NCBI GenBank assembly: GCA_030068075.1
Contig: CM057823.1
Coordinates: 13,984,485-14,048,484 of the forward strand
Reading direction: 5' to 3'
Length of the DNA stretch: 64,000 bases
From: Paguma larvata
Lineage: Eukaryota > Chordata > Mammalia > Carnivora > Viverridae
Under the pieces are notes generated by a model, which saw only the letters and a list, made by a program, of their open reading frames with translations, did no database searches and was not told the DNA's origin. Numbering within the stretch: the stretch's first letter is position 1; the number at the start of each line of letters is the position of its first letter. The position numbers were made by a program, and so were the translations under genes. Shown piece after piece: positions 1 to 12,988 of the stretch.

Positions 1-530
1 CCAACTCAGTGAACTAATATTTTCAAAATGACCAATGGAAACTTATGAAATCATGTTTGAGTACAGAACCTTTCAAAGTGAAACCCAGATTAATAGACTG
101 TGATGTTACAGAGTACAAAAAGTTTTCTGTGATGGTTTGTTTCCGTATTACAATTGCCCACTTAGAATCTACCACTTGTCAGGTCTGGATTGGGATATCA
201 AAGAATATTCACAATTATTTGAAAATGTTATTAAATACATTTCCCTCTTCCAACTATAAATCTGAATTTTCTTCATCAGAACATATTGCACACAAAGGCA
301 GACATGAGGATCTTGCTGTCTTTGATTAAGCCAGATGATAAAGATTATATGCATTAATGCTGATATTTTTACTAAGTTTTTTGTTTTGGAAAACCTAATT
401 ACTTTTCATAAAAACATTATTTTTATCAATATATAATGAGTTTACTATTTGCTAAATAAACCAGTACCTTTATGAAGATTGTAGTTTTGATTTCTAATGT
501 TATATAAGACCCAAATAAAGAAAAGTTCCT
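1..530 (+). pseudogene. hAT-Charlie-type transposase relic, 3' part
   Basis: A decayed reading frame from 45 to 329 contains EPFKVKPRLIDCDVTEYKKF and then an EFSSSE segment. These match the C-terminal part of hAT (Charlie/ZBED-like) transposases, in the PFKV...VTEY...F region and the dimerisation domain leading to a GFSS-like motif. The 3' untranslated stretch (ttttttgttttggaaaa... at about 376-400) resembles that of the copy at 36.3-38.0 kb. The element enters from outside the window on the left. It carries many substitutions and gaps and has no coding capacity. Confidence 0.65.
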
Positions 531-884
531 CAGAACAGAAAAAAGGCCATAATATTTGAAAATTGCTCTAGAATAAACCCCAGACTAGACACACCCTAAT
601 GAATTCTAAAACCAAACTTTGACAAGATCTGCAGGAAACAGTATGAACAGAGTCCCAATATGATAAAGATTTTAGGAAACACCTTGGGCTTTCCGCAGAA
701 ATGCACTTATTTAATAAAGCATAAATCCAAACATCCAGAAGTTCAGGGTGATTTGCCAGCAACCAAAGTCTCTGCTAAAACAAGAATAAAAATTTTTCAG
801 AGGAAGATAAATAAAAATAATATTGTAGCTCCTACAGTACCTACTATTGAAAAACAATTATTAAACATATAAAGAAAAAGGAAA

Positions 885-1870
885 AGGTGATCCACAGTCA
901 AGAACAAAAAAAGCAGTCAAAAGAAATCATGTCCAAGATGGTCCAGATGTTGGACTTAGCAGACAAAGACATTAAAGCAATTATTATAAATGATTTCAAA
1001 GAATTAAAGGAAAATATGATCTGAAAAAGTAAACAGAGAGTGATACTCTAAGGATGATGCTGGAAGTTGAAGGAATCATGCTACCTAATTTCAAGATTTA
1101 TTATAAAGATATAGTAATTAAGACAGTGAATTATTGGGATAAAAACCAATATTCAGATCAACAGAAAAGAAAACAGACCAACAAAAGTATAGCCAATTGA
1201 TTTTTCTATGAAGAAGGCAAGGATGGGGCCTTCTGGGTGGCTCAGTCAGTTAAACCTCCGACTCTTGATCTGGGCTCAGGTCAGGATCCCACGGTTTGTG
1301 AGACCGAGTCCCCCACTGGGTTCTGTCCTGACAGCACAATCCTGTTTGGGATTCTCTCTCTTCCCTTCTCTCTCTGCCCCTCCCCCACTCGCACGCTCAG
1401 GCTTGCTCTCTCTCTCTTAAAATAAATAAATAAACTTAAAAAAAAAAAAAAAGGCAGCAAGGTAATACAATGATGGAAAAAAAATATTTTGAACAAATCA
1501 CTCTGGAACAACTGTTACCTTACATAGACATGAAAACGAAAAAACACGAACATAAAGCCTGACTCTTACCTCACACTTAAAAACAAATTAATTCCAAATA
1601 AACCATAAACTCAAATATAAAAGTTAAAACAACAAAACCTGTAGAATGAGACATGGAAGAAAATCTTCATGGCCTTGCGATAGAAAAGATTTCTTAAGAT
1701 AAAAATGGCCTAAACCATAAAAAAGTTGATAAATTGTACTTCATCAAAATTAAGACTTTCTGCTTTTCCAAAGTCACAATTACAAACATGAAAAGGAAAG
1801 TCACAGACTAGAAAATATTTGCAGCAAATACATGTGAGAAAGAACCCAGATACAGATTATATAATCCTGA
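885..1870 (+). mobile_element. L1 fragment (ORF2 region), split by SINE
   Basis: ggaagttgaaggaatcatgctacctaatttcaag and later ggagaatgagac...tcttcatggcc, cttcatcaaaattaagactttctg and tgcagcaaata are typical decayed L1 ORF2 C-terminal sequence. The stretch at 885-1030 (gatgttggacttagcagacaaagac) looks like an older L1/HAL1 piece. Confidence 0.75.
1225..1452 (+). mobile_element. CAN-SINE (felid type)
   Basis: tRNA-derived head (tggctcagtcagttaaacct), body, CT-rich tract and an AAATAAATAAATAAAC...A tail. Flanked by aaggca-type target-site duplications at 1213 and 1453. It sits inside an L1 fragment, so it is younger than that L1. Confidence 0.93.
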
Positions 1871-2204
1871 GACCACAGAAAAGAATCTTAAGTAAAATAG
1901 TCAAGAAACAATTTTCTATTGTGTAAAAGTCCAAGTTTTTAATCATACCTTTTTTAGTCTTTGCTTTTCATACAAAAGTCACCAAAAATTCAAAATTCTG
2001 TCAACATCTGGGACTAGAATACTTGTGATACATTACTTAATTTCACCTCAATGAACTACTTGCCTTTTTGCGCCTAATTAGATACCTACTTATTACTTTT
2101 TTCCATGCACCTCACTGGAAAAAAATAAGACTGCATTTCTTTTTTGAAAAAGAGTTCAAAAAATCAAATTCTCTACAAGTCTTTATTTACTAATGGCAAA
2201 ACAT

Positions 2205-2465
2205 CATAGTTAAGCAGTTGAGAACACAGCTGTGGTTAAGAGACCATCCTCTTGAACTGGACTGCCTGGGTTAGAATCCCAGCTCCCCTACCTCCTAGTT
2301 CTGGAGCCCTAGGAAGCTTTTTCGCCTCTCTGCTCTTCCATTTTCTCATCTGTAAATAAGGAGATAATAACAGTACCCACCGCATGGAGTTATTAGGAGG
2401 ACAAAAAGAATAAATATTTGAGGAGTTCTTAGACTGGTGCTCAGCATTTAGTAAGCATGAGTGTA
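2205..2465 (+). mobile_element. MIR
   Basis: Mammalian-wide interspersed repeat: actgcctgggttagaatcccagctc, then ttttctcatctgtaaataaggagataataacagtacc and agtaagcatgag. Confidence 0.9.
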
Positions 2466-3084
2466 CATAAGGCAAATGGTATAAACTTCCAGGCAGAAAA
2501 TAAATAAGACATGAGTATGTAAAGTACAGCATGGGGTGTATGCTAAATAATACTGTAATAACTCTGGCGACAGATGGTAACTAGACTTACTGCGGGGATC
2601 ACTATCACGTATACCTGAAACTACTCTTACTTTTTTTTTAGCCATTAAAAAATACTAAAAAAATTATTCCAAGAAAATAAAAATTTACTGAATTCACACA
2701 GAAAAGTAGTTCTTCATGATCAAATTTTGACTTGAAATTGTATAATAATAAAAGAATCCTCCAATTAGATTTTGCTCCTATTATCAAGTTCACCTACAAA
2801 CATAGAAAATCAAGAATTTTTCAAAAGGCCCATTGCATTCAGAGAAACTTAGAAACAGATTATTCTGCATGCATATAGAGTAGATTTTCAGATCCAGGTC
2901 AATTACATCCTTTTTGCAATAGAGGTAAGTCAGTCCACAATACATCTGTGAAATCACCATCATCTGCTTACACAAACCACAATTTAAGACAAATCAGACC
3001 CTAGAATAAATATAAGAATGATTACAACAAAGGATACTCTTTCTATCTGGAAACCCCAGAGAGTCAAGTCTAAAAGAAAGTACT

Positions 3085-3297
3085 GCCCAGGAGTCGGCAA
3101 ACCTGGGTTTTAGGATACTGTTCTGTACTTTCCAACTGTCTGACCTCACACAAGTTACTTCACCTCTGTCAATCTCAATTTCCTCTTTCATAAAACACCA
3201 CCTACCTCGGAGAATTGCTGTTATAATTAAGTGAGACAATACATATACACCTAGCTTGCTTGGTTCTTGTCATATGATAGGGATGCAATAAACACCT
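3085..3297 (+). mobile_element. MIR
   Basis: tgtctgacctcacacaagttacttcacctctgtcaatc, tcctctttcataaaacaccacctacctcggag and gatgcaataaac follow the MIR consensus. Confidence 0.88.
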
Positions 3298-3894
3298 TGT
3301 CCCTTCAATCAGGATCTTTTCATCTGCCTTTCAAAAACAGAATCATACACACAGAAAGTGCTAAAAATCTATCTGTTGGACTGAAATAAAGGCAAAATGG
3401 TAACAGCCCTAGGAACAATGAATTCATTTGTGCCAAGTCAATTATTGTTTTATGCTTCCTTTTATTGAGGGGGAGATTACTTTTTCTAAACCTTGACTAG
3501 ACTCTGCTAAATGAAACACTAATAAGGAACAAAGCAAATAATCCAACCATGTAAGTTTATAAAAGGATTACAGATTTTTTACAATTCTAAGGGACAACGA
3601 CCACATGCAAAAGGTGCTTCTCAATCTGTCTCTGGGAGAGAGAGCTACCTTTCTGAAACTTTCTGTAAACTGTCTCCCCACCTCCACTCTCTCAAGTCCT
3701 CAAGGACTTAGTATTCCAGGCAAACTCTTCATTAGTATAAAACATTACAGCCAATTAAAATTCATTTTAGTGCCACTAGATACAAGGTTTAAAGTTACAC
3801 ATTTAGAAACATTTGCCTCAAGAACAGAGGATTGAACCTGTACCATAACATTCCGATTCTGCTTTGAACTTTAGTTTAAGAAATTATATCACTA

Positions 3895-4133
3895 ATATGG
3901 GGCACCTGGTGGCTCAGTTGGTTAAGCGTCCGACTTCAGCTCGGGTCATGATCTTGTGGTTTGTGAGTTCGAGCCCCACACCAGGCTTTGTGCTCAGAGC
4001 CTGGAGCCAGCTTCGGATTCTGTGTCTCCCTCTCTCTGCCCTCCCTCCCTCTCTCTCTCTCTCTCTTTTGTTCTCTCTCTCTCTTTCACACACACACGCA
4101 CACACAAATAAACAAACAGTAAGAAATAAAAAA
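3895..4133 (+). mobile_element. CAN-SINE with expanded CT/CA tract
   Basis: Full-length felid SINE with a perfect 17-bp target-site duplication (aagaaattatatcacta) at 3878-3894 and 4134-4150. The pyrimidine tract has expanded into (CT)n followed by (CA)n microsatellite sequence at about 4040-4107. Confidence 0.95.
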
Positions 4134-4734
4134 AAGAAATTATATCACTACTATTATATTCCTATACCTCTAGGAATTGATTCAACAGACTAAATTTCAA
4201 TGCACTGTTGTTCTTTCAATCTGACAAAGATTATAACTCTTTTACATTTTCATTCTTTGGGAAATATACCAAATAATTTTTTAAACTTACTTTTTGTTTT
4301 TCTATTGGATTTAATAAATTATCCCATTAGCAATATCCTTTCCTTTCTTCTTTTGATTTTTGTTTGTTTGTTTGTGTTTGCTCTACTTTTCATCCCCATG
4401 GCTTATTTTACAAATGGAAGTTTGCACCTCTTAGTGCACACACTGACCAACTGATATTAGCAATATTTTTAGTAACAGTACTCAATCACATTTTCACATC
4501 CCACCTCAGCTCCCTTCTCTCATGTTGAGGAAAAACAACTGATTTCATGTCTTATTAAATCATAATTCAAGTTTAAAAAAATCACACAGGATATGAAATG
4601 AAGGACACAAACTAATTTGCATTGATGGTAATAAAGAATGGCATATGGTAATGGACGGGCTATCCAGTCCATCGTTAGCTGATACAAAACCCATCTATAA
4701 GAACACCTTACTGTTGCCACCCAAGGGAAAAGAA

Positions 4735-4885
4735 AGTGAAGGCAAACGAGCATTTACTGAGGCTCTACCTGCTTTATTATTTCACTTAACTCCCCCTAAC
4801 GACCCAATGCAATATGATGCTCATTTTAAAAATAAGAAATTGAGGCTCACAGCAACTAAATTTGCTATCTGTGCAAGATGACAGT
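4735..4885 (-). mobile_element. MIR
   Basis: Reverse MIR: gagcatttactgaggctctacctg, atgatgctcattttaaaaataagaaattgaggctcac. Confidence 0.75.
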
Positions 4886-5543
4886 TTACAGGTGGAAAAG
4901 TAGAAGTCATACCTAATACTAAAGTCAGGCATTTAATTTCTACCTTATCATTCTACACAAGTACAAGGCAAGATCACCCCAGAACTGTAACTCAAGCCTT
5001 TTTCCCTTAGATGAATTCTGAAAGATACATCTATGTACACAGTTGTCCTAAATAACCTTATTTACTACTCTCATGACCAATGTCCTCTTTCTCGTCCCAT
5101 TGAACAATCCCCCAGTGGGAAAGCATGAAACCAAGATTCAGAAATAACAGCCATGACAGCTAGGGTTCCATTTTAGGAGACCCACTAGGATACTTCTTGT
5201 TCTTGTTCCCTCAGTCCTTATGATCAAGCATATACTTTCTAAAGATCAACACTCAAAACTGTGCCCCATAATAGGCACAGTAAATTAAAGGCAAAATAAA
5301 TGTCTCTACTTCTAACTATGATGACTTGTACCACACAGCAAATTTAGAAATTTTCAGGCCTGACACAAAATAAGCACATATATTTGGACACACTGTGGGA
5401 TTTCTTAATGTCTTATTTGTAAGTGTTGTATCTAAGGACAAAATATGGGACAACTCACAGTAAAGTTTACATACTTAATCCTGGATTCTGTTTACAGATA
5501 AAAAAAAAGTCTAACACCCACTCTGATTTAAAGAGAAAATTAA

Positions 5544-5753
5544 GGGGCACCTGGGTGGCTTAGTCAGGTAAGTATCTGACTCTTGATTTCAGATCAGGTC
5601 ACTATCTCACGTTTCGTGAGATGGAGCCCCTCATCGGGCTCTGCGCTGACAGTGCGGAGCCTGCTTTAGATTCTCTCTCTCCCTCTCTGTCTCCTCTTCT
5701 CTTGCCCTCTCGCCCTCAAAATAAATAAATAAACATTAAAAAAATAATAAAAA
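5544..5753 (+). mobile_element. CAN-SINE
   Basis: ggggcacctgggtggcttag head, gcctgctttagattctctct middle and an AAATAAATAAATAAAC tail. Clear target-site duplication not resolved. Confidence 0.92.
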
Positions 5754-6889
5754 CTAACAGATTCCAATAACTTAAGGACTAAAAGTACATAACATTTTTT
5801 AAAGCCTGGAACTGCACTTACTATACTTAATAATTTTCTATGTAGTTTGGATCAGCTGAAAACGAGGAGTGAAAAGGACTCTGTAAGTCTTCCTTTCCCA
5901 TTTGGAACTGCTTCTGCGATCTCACTTACCATGGAACTAAACAAAGGGAGGACAAGGCTTTAATAGGAACACATTTCAGATAATACGAACACCATGTAAA
6001 GGGAAAACTGACTGATTACATGGCCCATTTGCATCAAATACCATTTTCGTACAACCACAAATTTAAACCGGACATCTCACTGAAATTCTGATTGTTTTTG
6101 GACTGCCACGGTTCATCTAAAAGTAAATGCAAATGTGTAATTAATTCCTTTAATAGACAGACTTGAGCAATAAGCAAATCTCTGCACTACTTCAAAAACT
6201 GTATGAGGTCTTTTTGGTTGTTCTTGGTTTTTGACCTTTTCCTCCTAACTTAAATATCTTTGATATATTTCTTAAGGCCTTAGGACAATGAAGGCATTCA
6301 CTCTGGGAATTCCAATAAAATGCAATTGAACAAATATAAAACTTTATATATAAATATCTATACCACCATTAACCAGAATGCCTACTAAAGTAGTCCCAAA
6401 TTTATCAGTAAATGCATAAATACTCTAACTTTCTTAAAAGCAGTTGAACCTACATGGGCAAGTAATCAAGATAACGGTGTTCTGTGTCAGTGGGGATTTT
6501 TTCAGAAGGGAAAAATTACGATCATCCTTGGCTCTTCTTCTCCTTTTTAAGGATACAAGTATGGAATTTTGCCAACTTCTACTTTTTATGAAAATGCTAT
6601 ATTGAGATTTGTTTAAAAGATCTCAATTCAGTTTTTAGATGGGAAACTGATGTTAAAAAAGCCTATGGGAAGTATTCTGGCAAGAAAAGGGAAAAGAGAC
6701 AACCATGAAACAAAAGCAAGTGAATCACATTCTCAAGGGCTTCACTGAATTTTCAACGAATTTTTGCCAAGAGTAAGGAAGATGTGGGAAATGACTGTCC
6801 CTAACCCAGCTCATTTCTGAATGACATATAAATACGTAATGTGACAGATTAAACCAAGAACGCTGGTCGAGATCTCCAGCAGTTACAAT
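5754..6889. other. No recognised feature
   Basis: AT-rich intron 2 sequence with no repeat, exon or motif I can support. Confidence 0.5.
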
Positions 6890-7225
6890 TTCTCTGATTG
6901 TTATGAAGAATTGGGGCTTGCCAGGAATTTTGCTAAGATAATTAAGGTTTACACATATATTTAAAGAAAAGAATATTCTCTATAGTACTATTTATAAAAC
7001 AAAAGTGAAAAATCAGAAATATTATAAATGGCATACTATAGGTGACTGATTTAAAAATAATAGTTATTTCCATAGAATTCTTGACAGCCATTAAAAATGA
7101 GATTAGACAAAAATATTCACTGACAATGAAATATGTTCACAACAAAAGTGAAAAAATAAGAAACAGTATGCATGGCATGATCCCATTTTTACTGAAGAAA
7201 AGATTATATACACAGGGACAGTGGA
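6890..7225 (+). mobile_element. L1 3'UTR fragment
   Basis: Contains gcatactataggtgactgatt, gacagccattaaaaatgagatt and aaacagtatgcatggcatgatcccattttt, the usual end region of old L1 elements. Confidence 0.7.
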
Positions 7226-7239
7226 GTCAAACAATATCG

Positions 7240-7440
7240 TCCAACAGAAATCCTACAATGATGGATATTTCTATAATTTGCACACTTTGATATGATAACC
7301 AGTAGTCACATATGGTTATTACACACTTGAAGTATGGCTAGGGCAACTGAGGCCCACAATTTTTTTTTTTTAATTTTAGTTAATTTTATTTAATGGCTAC
7401 CATATTGTACAGAAAACAAGATGTGGCAGTTGTTAGAGGT
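7240..7440. mobile_element. Short palindromic DNA-transposon-like repeat
   Basis: Contains cagtagtcacatatggttatt...cacttgaagtatggctagggcaactgag and then taattttatttaatggctaccatattgtacag. One end is close to the inverse of the other, as in old MITE-like DNA transposons. The family is not assigned. Confidence 0.5.
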
Positions 7441-7590
7441 GTATTTTCTAATTTTTTTAAAATGAACATCTATTGCTTCTAATAATACTGTTAAGACAAA
7501 ACCAATAAAGTTGTTAATTTTGATATACTATGTTTAAAATAACAGGAGGTAATTACATACCTGGGGCAGTACAGCACCGCTCCTGCCCTT

Positions 7591-7636
7591 CCCTCCCTGA
7601 CCCCCAATGTATGCCCTCCCTGACCCCCAGTGTATG
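7591..7636. repeat. 23-bp tandem duplication
   Basis: Two adjacent units, ccctccctgacccccaatgtatg and the same with one change (aatg to agtg), in a GC-rich patch. Confidence 0.95.
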
Positions 7637-8785
7637 CCATTCCAAGTTCCAGAGCTTTTAACTTGATCAAAGGACAGGTAACCATGGAAGTGATCAGGCA
7701 AAACTCCATTTACAATAGAGTTTATACAAGGAAAGAAAATATCTTTTTCTAGATAGCAGATAAATAAAATGGGAGTTACCTGGAAATTATGAGAGGTATA
7801 TTACTTTAGGAGTGAATTACAATAATAAAAACTTGGTTTAAGTTTTAGTAAATAGATTATCTTAAGATTTTGTTTCTTGGGTTTTTTTTTTTTTTAATAA
7901 GGTTAGCTTAGTAAAGATAACTACTTAAATTTGCTAAATATTATACAATCTAAAAACCTAACCTAAAAATAAAGAAGAATTTATTCAGGACACTTTAAAG
8001 AATGAAACTAATTTTTTATGTTTAAAATATATTCTTGAATAAACCCCAGTAAGCAGACAGAACTTTCAGTTCTCAATAAAGAAAACACTTCTATTGTAAC
8101 AACTTTATATCAGCTTTATGGACTGCTGGAAATTAACAATTTTCTCCTTTCCTCACTGATAAAATGGGAGGTAATATGAAACCTCTGCCTCATGCATAAG
8201 ATATAAATATTAGCAAAATTAATTTGGCTAAGTGCTTTGAGCCGCCTCAAAGGAAAACACTTTATTATGTATCATCCACCCACAGCAATTTTTGGTATTT
8301 TTGCAACCATCACCTTTTTCTTTCTTCTCTCTCCCTACCTCGATTTCTCAGTTCGTGACAGCAGCAATTCAAATGTTTAATCCACAAGTAGCAACAAAAC
8401 CCGCCTGCCCATTCTTTAGAGAAAATCCACAATAAGAGATAAGTCATTGCATGACTGGAATCAATATTCAACGACCTAGCCTAATGAAGAAGAGCGGTGA
8501 TTTGACAAATGACAGATAATCTAAACACAATTTATACCTGAACATAAAATATGTCTTGTATTTGTACATGAATATGGGAATGGTGGACATATTGCAAATT
8601 CACCTATCTTTAAAATAAAAGCACTTCAAAATATCACCTAATCAAGAAGTGGAAAATTACTTGGCTTCCTCATCCCCATTAACACAGGCTTAATGAAAAA
8701 AAGGCCAGATAGAACAATGCTATCTTCTTCTGAACTGTTTTGTCACCCCACACACATCAGTGTATGTGGAACGTACCACACACAC

Positions 8786-8860
8786 TAGTACCAGTGATGG
8801 GCATTAAGAATTAGTACCAGTGATAGGCAATAATTAGTACTGGTGATGGGCAATAAGAAT
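8786..8860. repeat. Short minisatellite, three units of 23-26 bp
   Basis: Units start at 8786, 8812 and 8835, each tagta(c)(c/t)(a/g)gtgat(g/a)ggca(a/t)taa(gaa)t. The middle copy lacks three bases. Confidence 0.92.
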
Positions 8861-9051
8861 AAAAGAACGAATAAGAAGATTATCATTAGTTCCCTATCAC
8901 AGAGAATTAACACTCTATCAAGGTAGAAGAACCAAGTATGATCTAAGTAGAATACTACAGAAGCATAGGTTAAGCATAGGCATTAACCTATTTGGAGCAT
9001 ACTCAAGTTCACACCTTATCTGATTCAGTTTAAGAGACTGGCCTCTAGTCT

Positions 9052-9275
9052 TTTTTTTTTTTTTTTTTTTAACGTTTATTTATTTTTGAGAGACATAGAA
9101 ACAGAGCACGAGCAGGGGAAGGGCAGAGAGAGAGGGAGACACAGAATCTGAAGCAGGCTCCAGGCTCTGATGAGCCGTCAGCACAGAGCCTGATGTGGGG
9201 CTCAAACTCACAGACCGTGAGATCATGACCTGAGCTGAAGTTGGCCGCTTAACCGACTGAGCCACCCAGGCGCCC
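9052..9275 (-). mobile_element. CAN-SINE
   Basis: Reverse-complement copy: T-run and aacgtttatttattttt at the left, gagccacccaggcgcccc at the right. Target-site duplication of about 9 bp (tctagtctt) on both sides. Sense orientation relative to TNKS. Confidence 0.95.
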
Positions 9276-9284
9276 CTCTAGTCT

Positions 9285-10544
9285 TAAAGCTGCATTAGAA
9301 AGTAAATACTTTGATTATAGCCATTTAAATTTAATTCACCACTGTGCACATAACAATTGTTTATGCTAATAAATAGGAAGGTATTTTAAAGTGTGTGTAT
9401 GACCCTGGTTCACTTGGGGAATAACTCCAAGATATTTCTCTCCATAATGGCATCCCAACAAGTCATTCTTCCTAAATAATCATTTCTTTATTGTTTATCT
9501 TTACTGTTTATGAATTCAGTTTCGTAAACAGAGCGTTTTCGGTCAGGCTAGCCTAGGTTATAATGCAGTAACAAAGTGCTCCAGAATCTCATAGGCTTAT
9601 TAGCAAACTTAAGTTCATTTCTTACTCACACAAATTGAGAAGGTGACAGCAGGGAAGTATCCTTAGTCACAGGTCAGGCTGAAGAGAGCTCTGTGTTAAA
9701 ATGTGATACCTACCTAACCAGGGTGGGGAAAAATAAAATATAGCAAACTATACTTTAGTTCTTAACACTTCTGCTCAGGAATTATATTTTCTTCCCACTC
9801 ACATTTTGCTGGGTATGAAACGAGGAAAGTAAATATATTCAGTGGGCAGAGAGGACTATTTACTTCCAGATGCCAAGAAGAACTGGAGATTTGTTGGACT
9901 ACACCAGACTAAAAAGATCAGTGTTTGAAACTTTGAACAGTATCTCCTATCTCGATAGTAGACATATGGAAAACTATGAAAATTATACCAAAGCCAATAA
10001 CATGAAGAAATAGCTCACAGAATGTCTGTGTCCTCTGATCTCAAAAAAGCAGAGAGAAAGTACAAGCAAAAATATGTTTAACTGTAAGGAATTAATGAGC
10101 CTTCCTTTATGGGAAAGTTTCAGGCAACAAGCTATTAAAATTCCTGAAAATCCCTAAATTCTAGAAATATACTTTCAAATAGTAGGAGCAAATAATGTTA
10201 TCTCAAAAATAAGCATGCATATTTTAGATAATTAATTTCTAATTAAAAAAGGTCCACCTGTCTTTTACTCTTAAATCTTAAAACTGACTTATAGAATATA
10301 TTCAGTTTTCATTATGGAGTAGCTTATTCTTTCATTCTGAATTTTAAAAATAGGTCCTACACAAATTGTTATAATGCACTTCAAACAGAAACCCTTAAAC
10401 CCAAAACTACTTTTCTGCATTTCTGTATGTAATTAAAATTACAACCTTGTTTCCCTATAAACTGCTTTTAACCTAAGAAAAATTGTCTAATAGAAATCTT
10501 ATCTTATTATTCCAATGCTGGTGAGACACCAAATACCTTTCTAT
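9285..10544. other. Mostly unassigned intron 2 sequence
   Basis: Around 9540-9720 there is a repeat-like stretch resembling the unassigned family at 43990. The rest is AT-rich and not recognised. Confidence 0.45.
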
Positions 10545-11745
10545 TTTAATTAACAAACTGGACTTCACCAAAATTAAAAACTTTTGCTTGTCCAAAGACA
10601 CCATTAAGAAAATGAAAGGTTAAGGCACAGATTAGGAGAAAGCATTCACAATAATGCTTATGATAATCACACATCTTAGGACTCATATCCACAACCCAGA
10701 AAGAATTCTTATAACTCAATAATAAGAATACCAAAAAAAAGAAAAAAAAAAAAGATCTGAACTGAAATCTCACAAAATAATACACACAAATGACTAATAA
10801 GGATGAAAATACGCTTAATACATTCAGCCATCAGGAAAATTCAGCTTCTTATAAAGTTCAACATAGAAAGAGATCATTCTATCTAGCAATCCCACTCCTA
10901 AGCATCCACTCATGAAAAATGAAACAATATGTTCCCACCAAGACCTACACCCCAGTGTCCACAGCAGCATCCTTCGTAACAGCTACAGGCTGGAAAGCAC
11001 CCAAATGTCCGTCAACTGGACCACATCCACGATGGAACCCTACACAGCAACAAAAAGAAGGGACTACCGAGAAGTACAGTAACATAAAGTCCCAAACTTT
11101 TAGCTAAACAGACTCAGAGAAAGAAGACTCGAATAACCAGAATCACACATGAAAGGAGTACATTACTACCCAGGTTACAGAAATAAAAAAGATTATAAAG
11201 AAATATTAAGAACCGAATGAGAAAACTAGATACCCACGAAGTGGACTTCTTATCTCACATTGTAAACAAATATTAACTCCATCTGGATCAAAGACCTAAA
11301 AAAAAACTAAAACTATAAAACACAGAAGAAATATCCCCTATGTTTAGAAGAAAACAGGGTTAACTCTTCATAAGCTGGGATTTGATTGGCAAAGGATTCA
11401 TTCTTATGACACCAAAGCACAAATAACAAAAGAAAAAGTTGACTTTTTAATGTTATTAATCAAATCATCAAAATTAAAAAGTTTCACTTCAAAGTATGTT
11501 ATCAAGAAAGTGAAAAGACAACACAGAATGGGAGAAAAATATTTGCAAATCATGTTTTTGGGATGGAATGTGTATCTAGATATATAAATACTATCACAAT
11601 TCAGTAACAAAGATAATTCAATTAAAAATGAACAAAAGACATAAACAGGCATTTCTCCAAAAAATATACACAAATGGCCAAAGGGCGCATGAAAAGATGC
11701 TCGACATCACTCAACAGGGAAATGCAAAATAAAACCACAAAGAGG
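10545..11745 (+). mobile_element. L1 fragments (ORF2 end and 3' region)
   Basis: Two tandem L1-derived pieces, each starting near the ORF2 end: ctggacttcaccaaaattaaaaacttttgc at about 10560 and tcatcaaaattaaaaagtttcac at about 11466. Later landmarks are gcaatcccactcctaagc, ccaaatgtccgtcaactgga and catttctccaaaaaatatacacaaatggcc. Many stops. Confidence 0.75.
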
Positions 11746-11749
11746 TTCT

Positions 11750-12330
11750 GGCATAGAGCAGGCATTTTACTCTGAGCAGGCACAGAGGTATGTACACTTA
11801 GGAGCAGAATAAAATAAGGCAGACAAGGTTTCTGTGTTTCTACTTAGGCACAGAGTAGGGAAGAGTACACAGAGGTGACACACAAATATATGATTAAACA
11901 AATGTATAATTTCAGGTAATAAGTGCTATTAAGTAAAATGAAACATGGTTAGACAAGCAGGACAGGGCAAGAAATTATGATAGCATCAGAGCAAAAGTAC
12001 AAGGAATTAACATTATGTGTGAAAATAGGGGGGAAAACTGTTCTAGGCAAAAGAACAAGTACACAGACCCTGATAAAGACACATGTTTGGTTCATTTCAG
12101 AGACAAAGAGGCCAGTGTAGCTGGCACATAAAGAAAGGGAGAATGCCGGGCATGCAGTCCATAGTGTAGGTGGGGGCGGGACCCAGATCAAGGAGGGCCC
12201 TGATAAGAGATTAAGATGTCATTCAAGTGTGAGGAGAATTCTTCGTGGAGCACTTTATCCTGGCCAAAGGTGTGATCTGATCAGGGCATGTAAACTGTGC
12301 AGCTGCACAGGGCCCGGTGCTAGGTTTAAT
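11750..12330 (+). repeat. Ancient interspersed repeat, family not assigned
   Basis: ggcaaaagaacaagtacacagaccctg, gaggccagtgtagctggcac and gagggccctgataagagatt...ctggccaaaggtgtgatctgatcaggg show a pattern shared with 60990-61600. I recognise the repeat type but cannot name it. Confidence 0.5.
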
Positions 12331-12759
12331 GTTCTGCTGTCACCAGCTTGAAATACTTAATAATTTTAACTTTTAACATGTATTTTGTAAGCAAAGTCCA
12401 ATGGGACGATGGAGCATGTTGCAAGGGAAGAGATACACTGGGCAGCAGCACATGCATACAATAAAATCAGAAGTTTATATATATATAGTTTCTACCCAGA
12501 AATAGTATTAAGGTATTCTTTAAGGCATAATGACATGGCTCAAAGAATTCTAGTTATTAATTAGTATTTGAAGCAATCCAAATTCAAAACCAAACTCATC
12601 TTTACTTCTTCCTCTCGCTGACTCACCCTACCCTCTACACCTCACCACCTGGTGCCTCTCCAGGAATGGCCACCCAGTTGCTACAGTGAGGCCTGGAAGG
12701 CCACATCCATACTAGACAACTTCTGATAACAAAGATGATTGGTTAAAAGTCAACATCTG

Positions 12760-12975
12760 GGGCGCTTGGGTGGCTCAGTCAGTTAAGTGTCCGACTTCGG
12801 CTTAGGTCATGATCTCACGGTCCGTGAGTTCGAGCCCCGCATCTCGGGCTCTGTGCTAACAAGTCAGAGCCTGGAGCCTGCTTCAGATTCTGTGTCTCCC
12901 TCTCTCTTCCCCTCTCCTGCTCACACTGTGTCTCTCTCAAAAATAAAATAAAAACATAAAAAAAAAATTTTTTTT
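12760..12975 (+). mobile_element. CAN-SINE
   Basis: Near-full-length copy with a perfect 13-bp duplication (aagtcaacatctg) at 12747-12759 and 12976-12988, and a split A/T tail at 12957-12975. Confidence 0.95.
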
Positions 12976-12988
12976 AAGTCAACATCTG

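Larger units (their letters stand above)
7441..9042. other. Mostly unassigned intron 2 sequence
   Basis: Apart from the tandem duplication at 7591 and the minisatellite at 8786, nothing recognised. Confidence 0.5.

Noticed and set aside
3895..4193. 109-codon frame at 3864-4193 as a small secreted or membrane protein
   Set aside because: The frame is almost entirely a CAN-SINE, including its CT/CA tract, and similar frames occur in other SINE copies.
8786..8860. CRISPR-like array
   Set aside because: Directly adjacent tandem units without unique spacers in a mammalian intron; a minisatellite.
12411..12440. Possible TNKS exon 3 start (cttgcaacatg on the minus strand)
   Set aside because: Only about 11 bases resemble the expected LQHG coding sequence; no acceptor precedes it and the following codons do not continue the ankyrin repeat.
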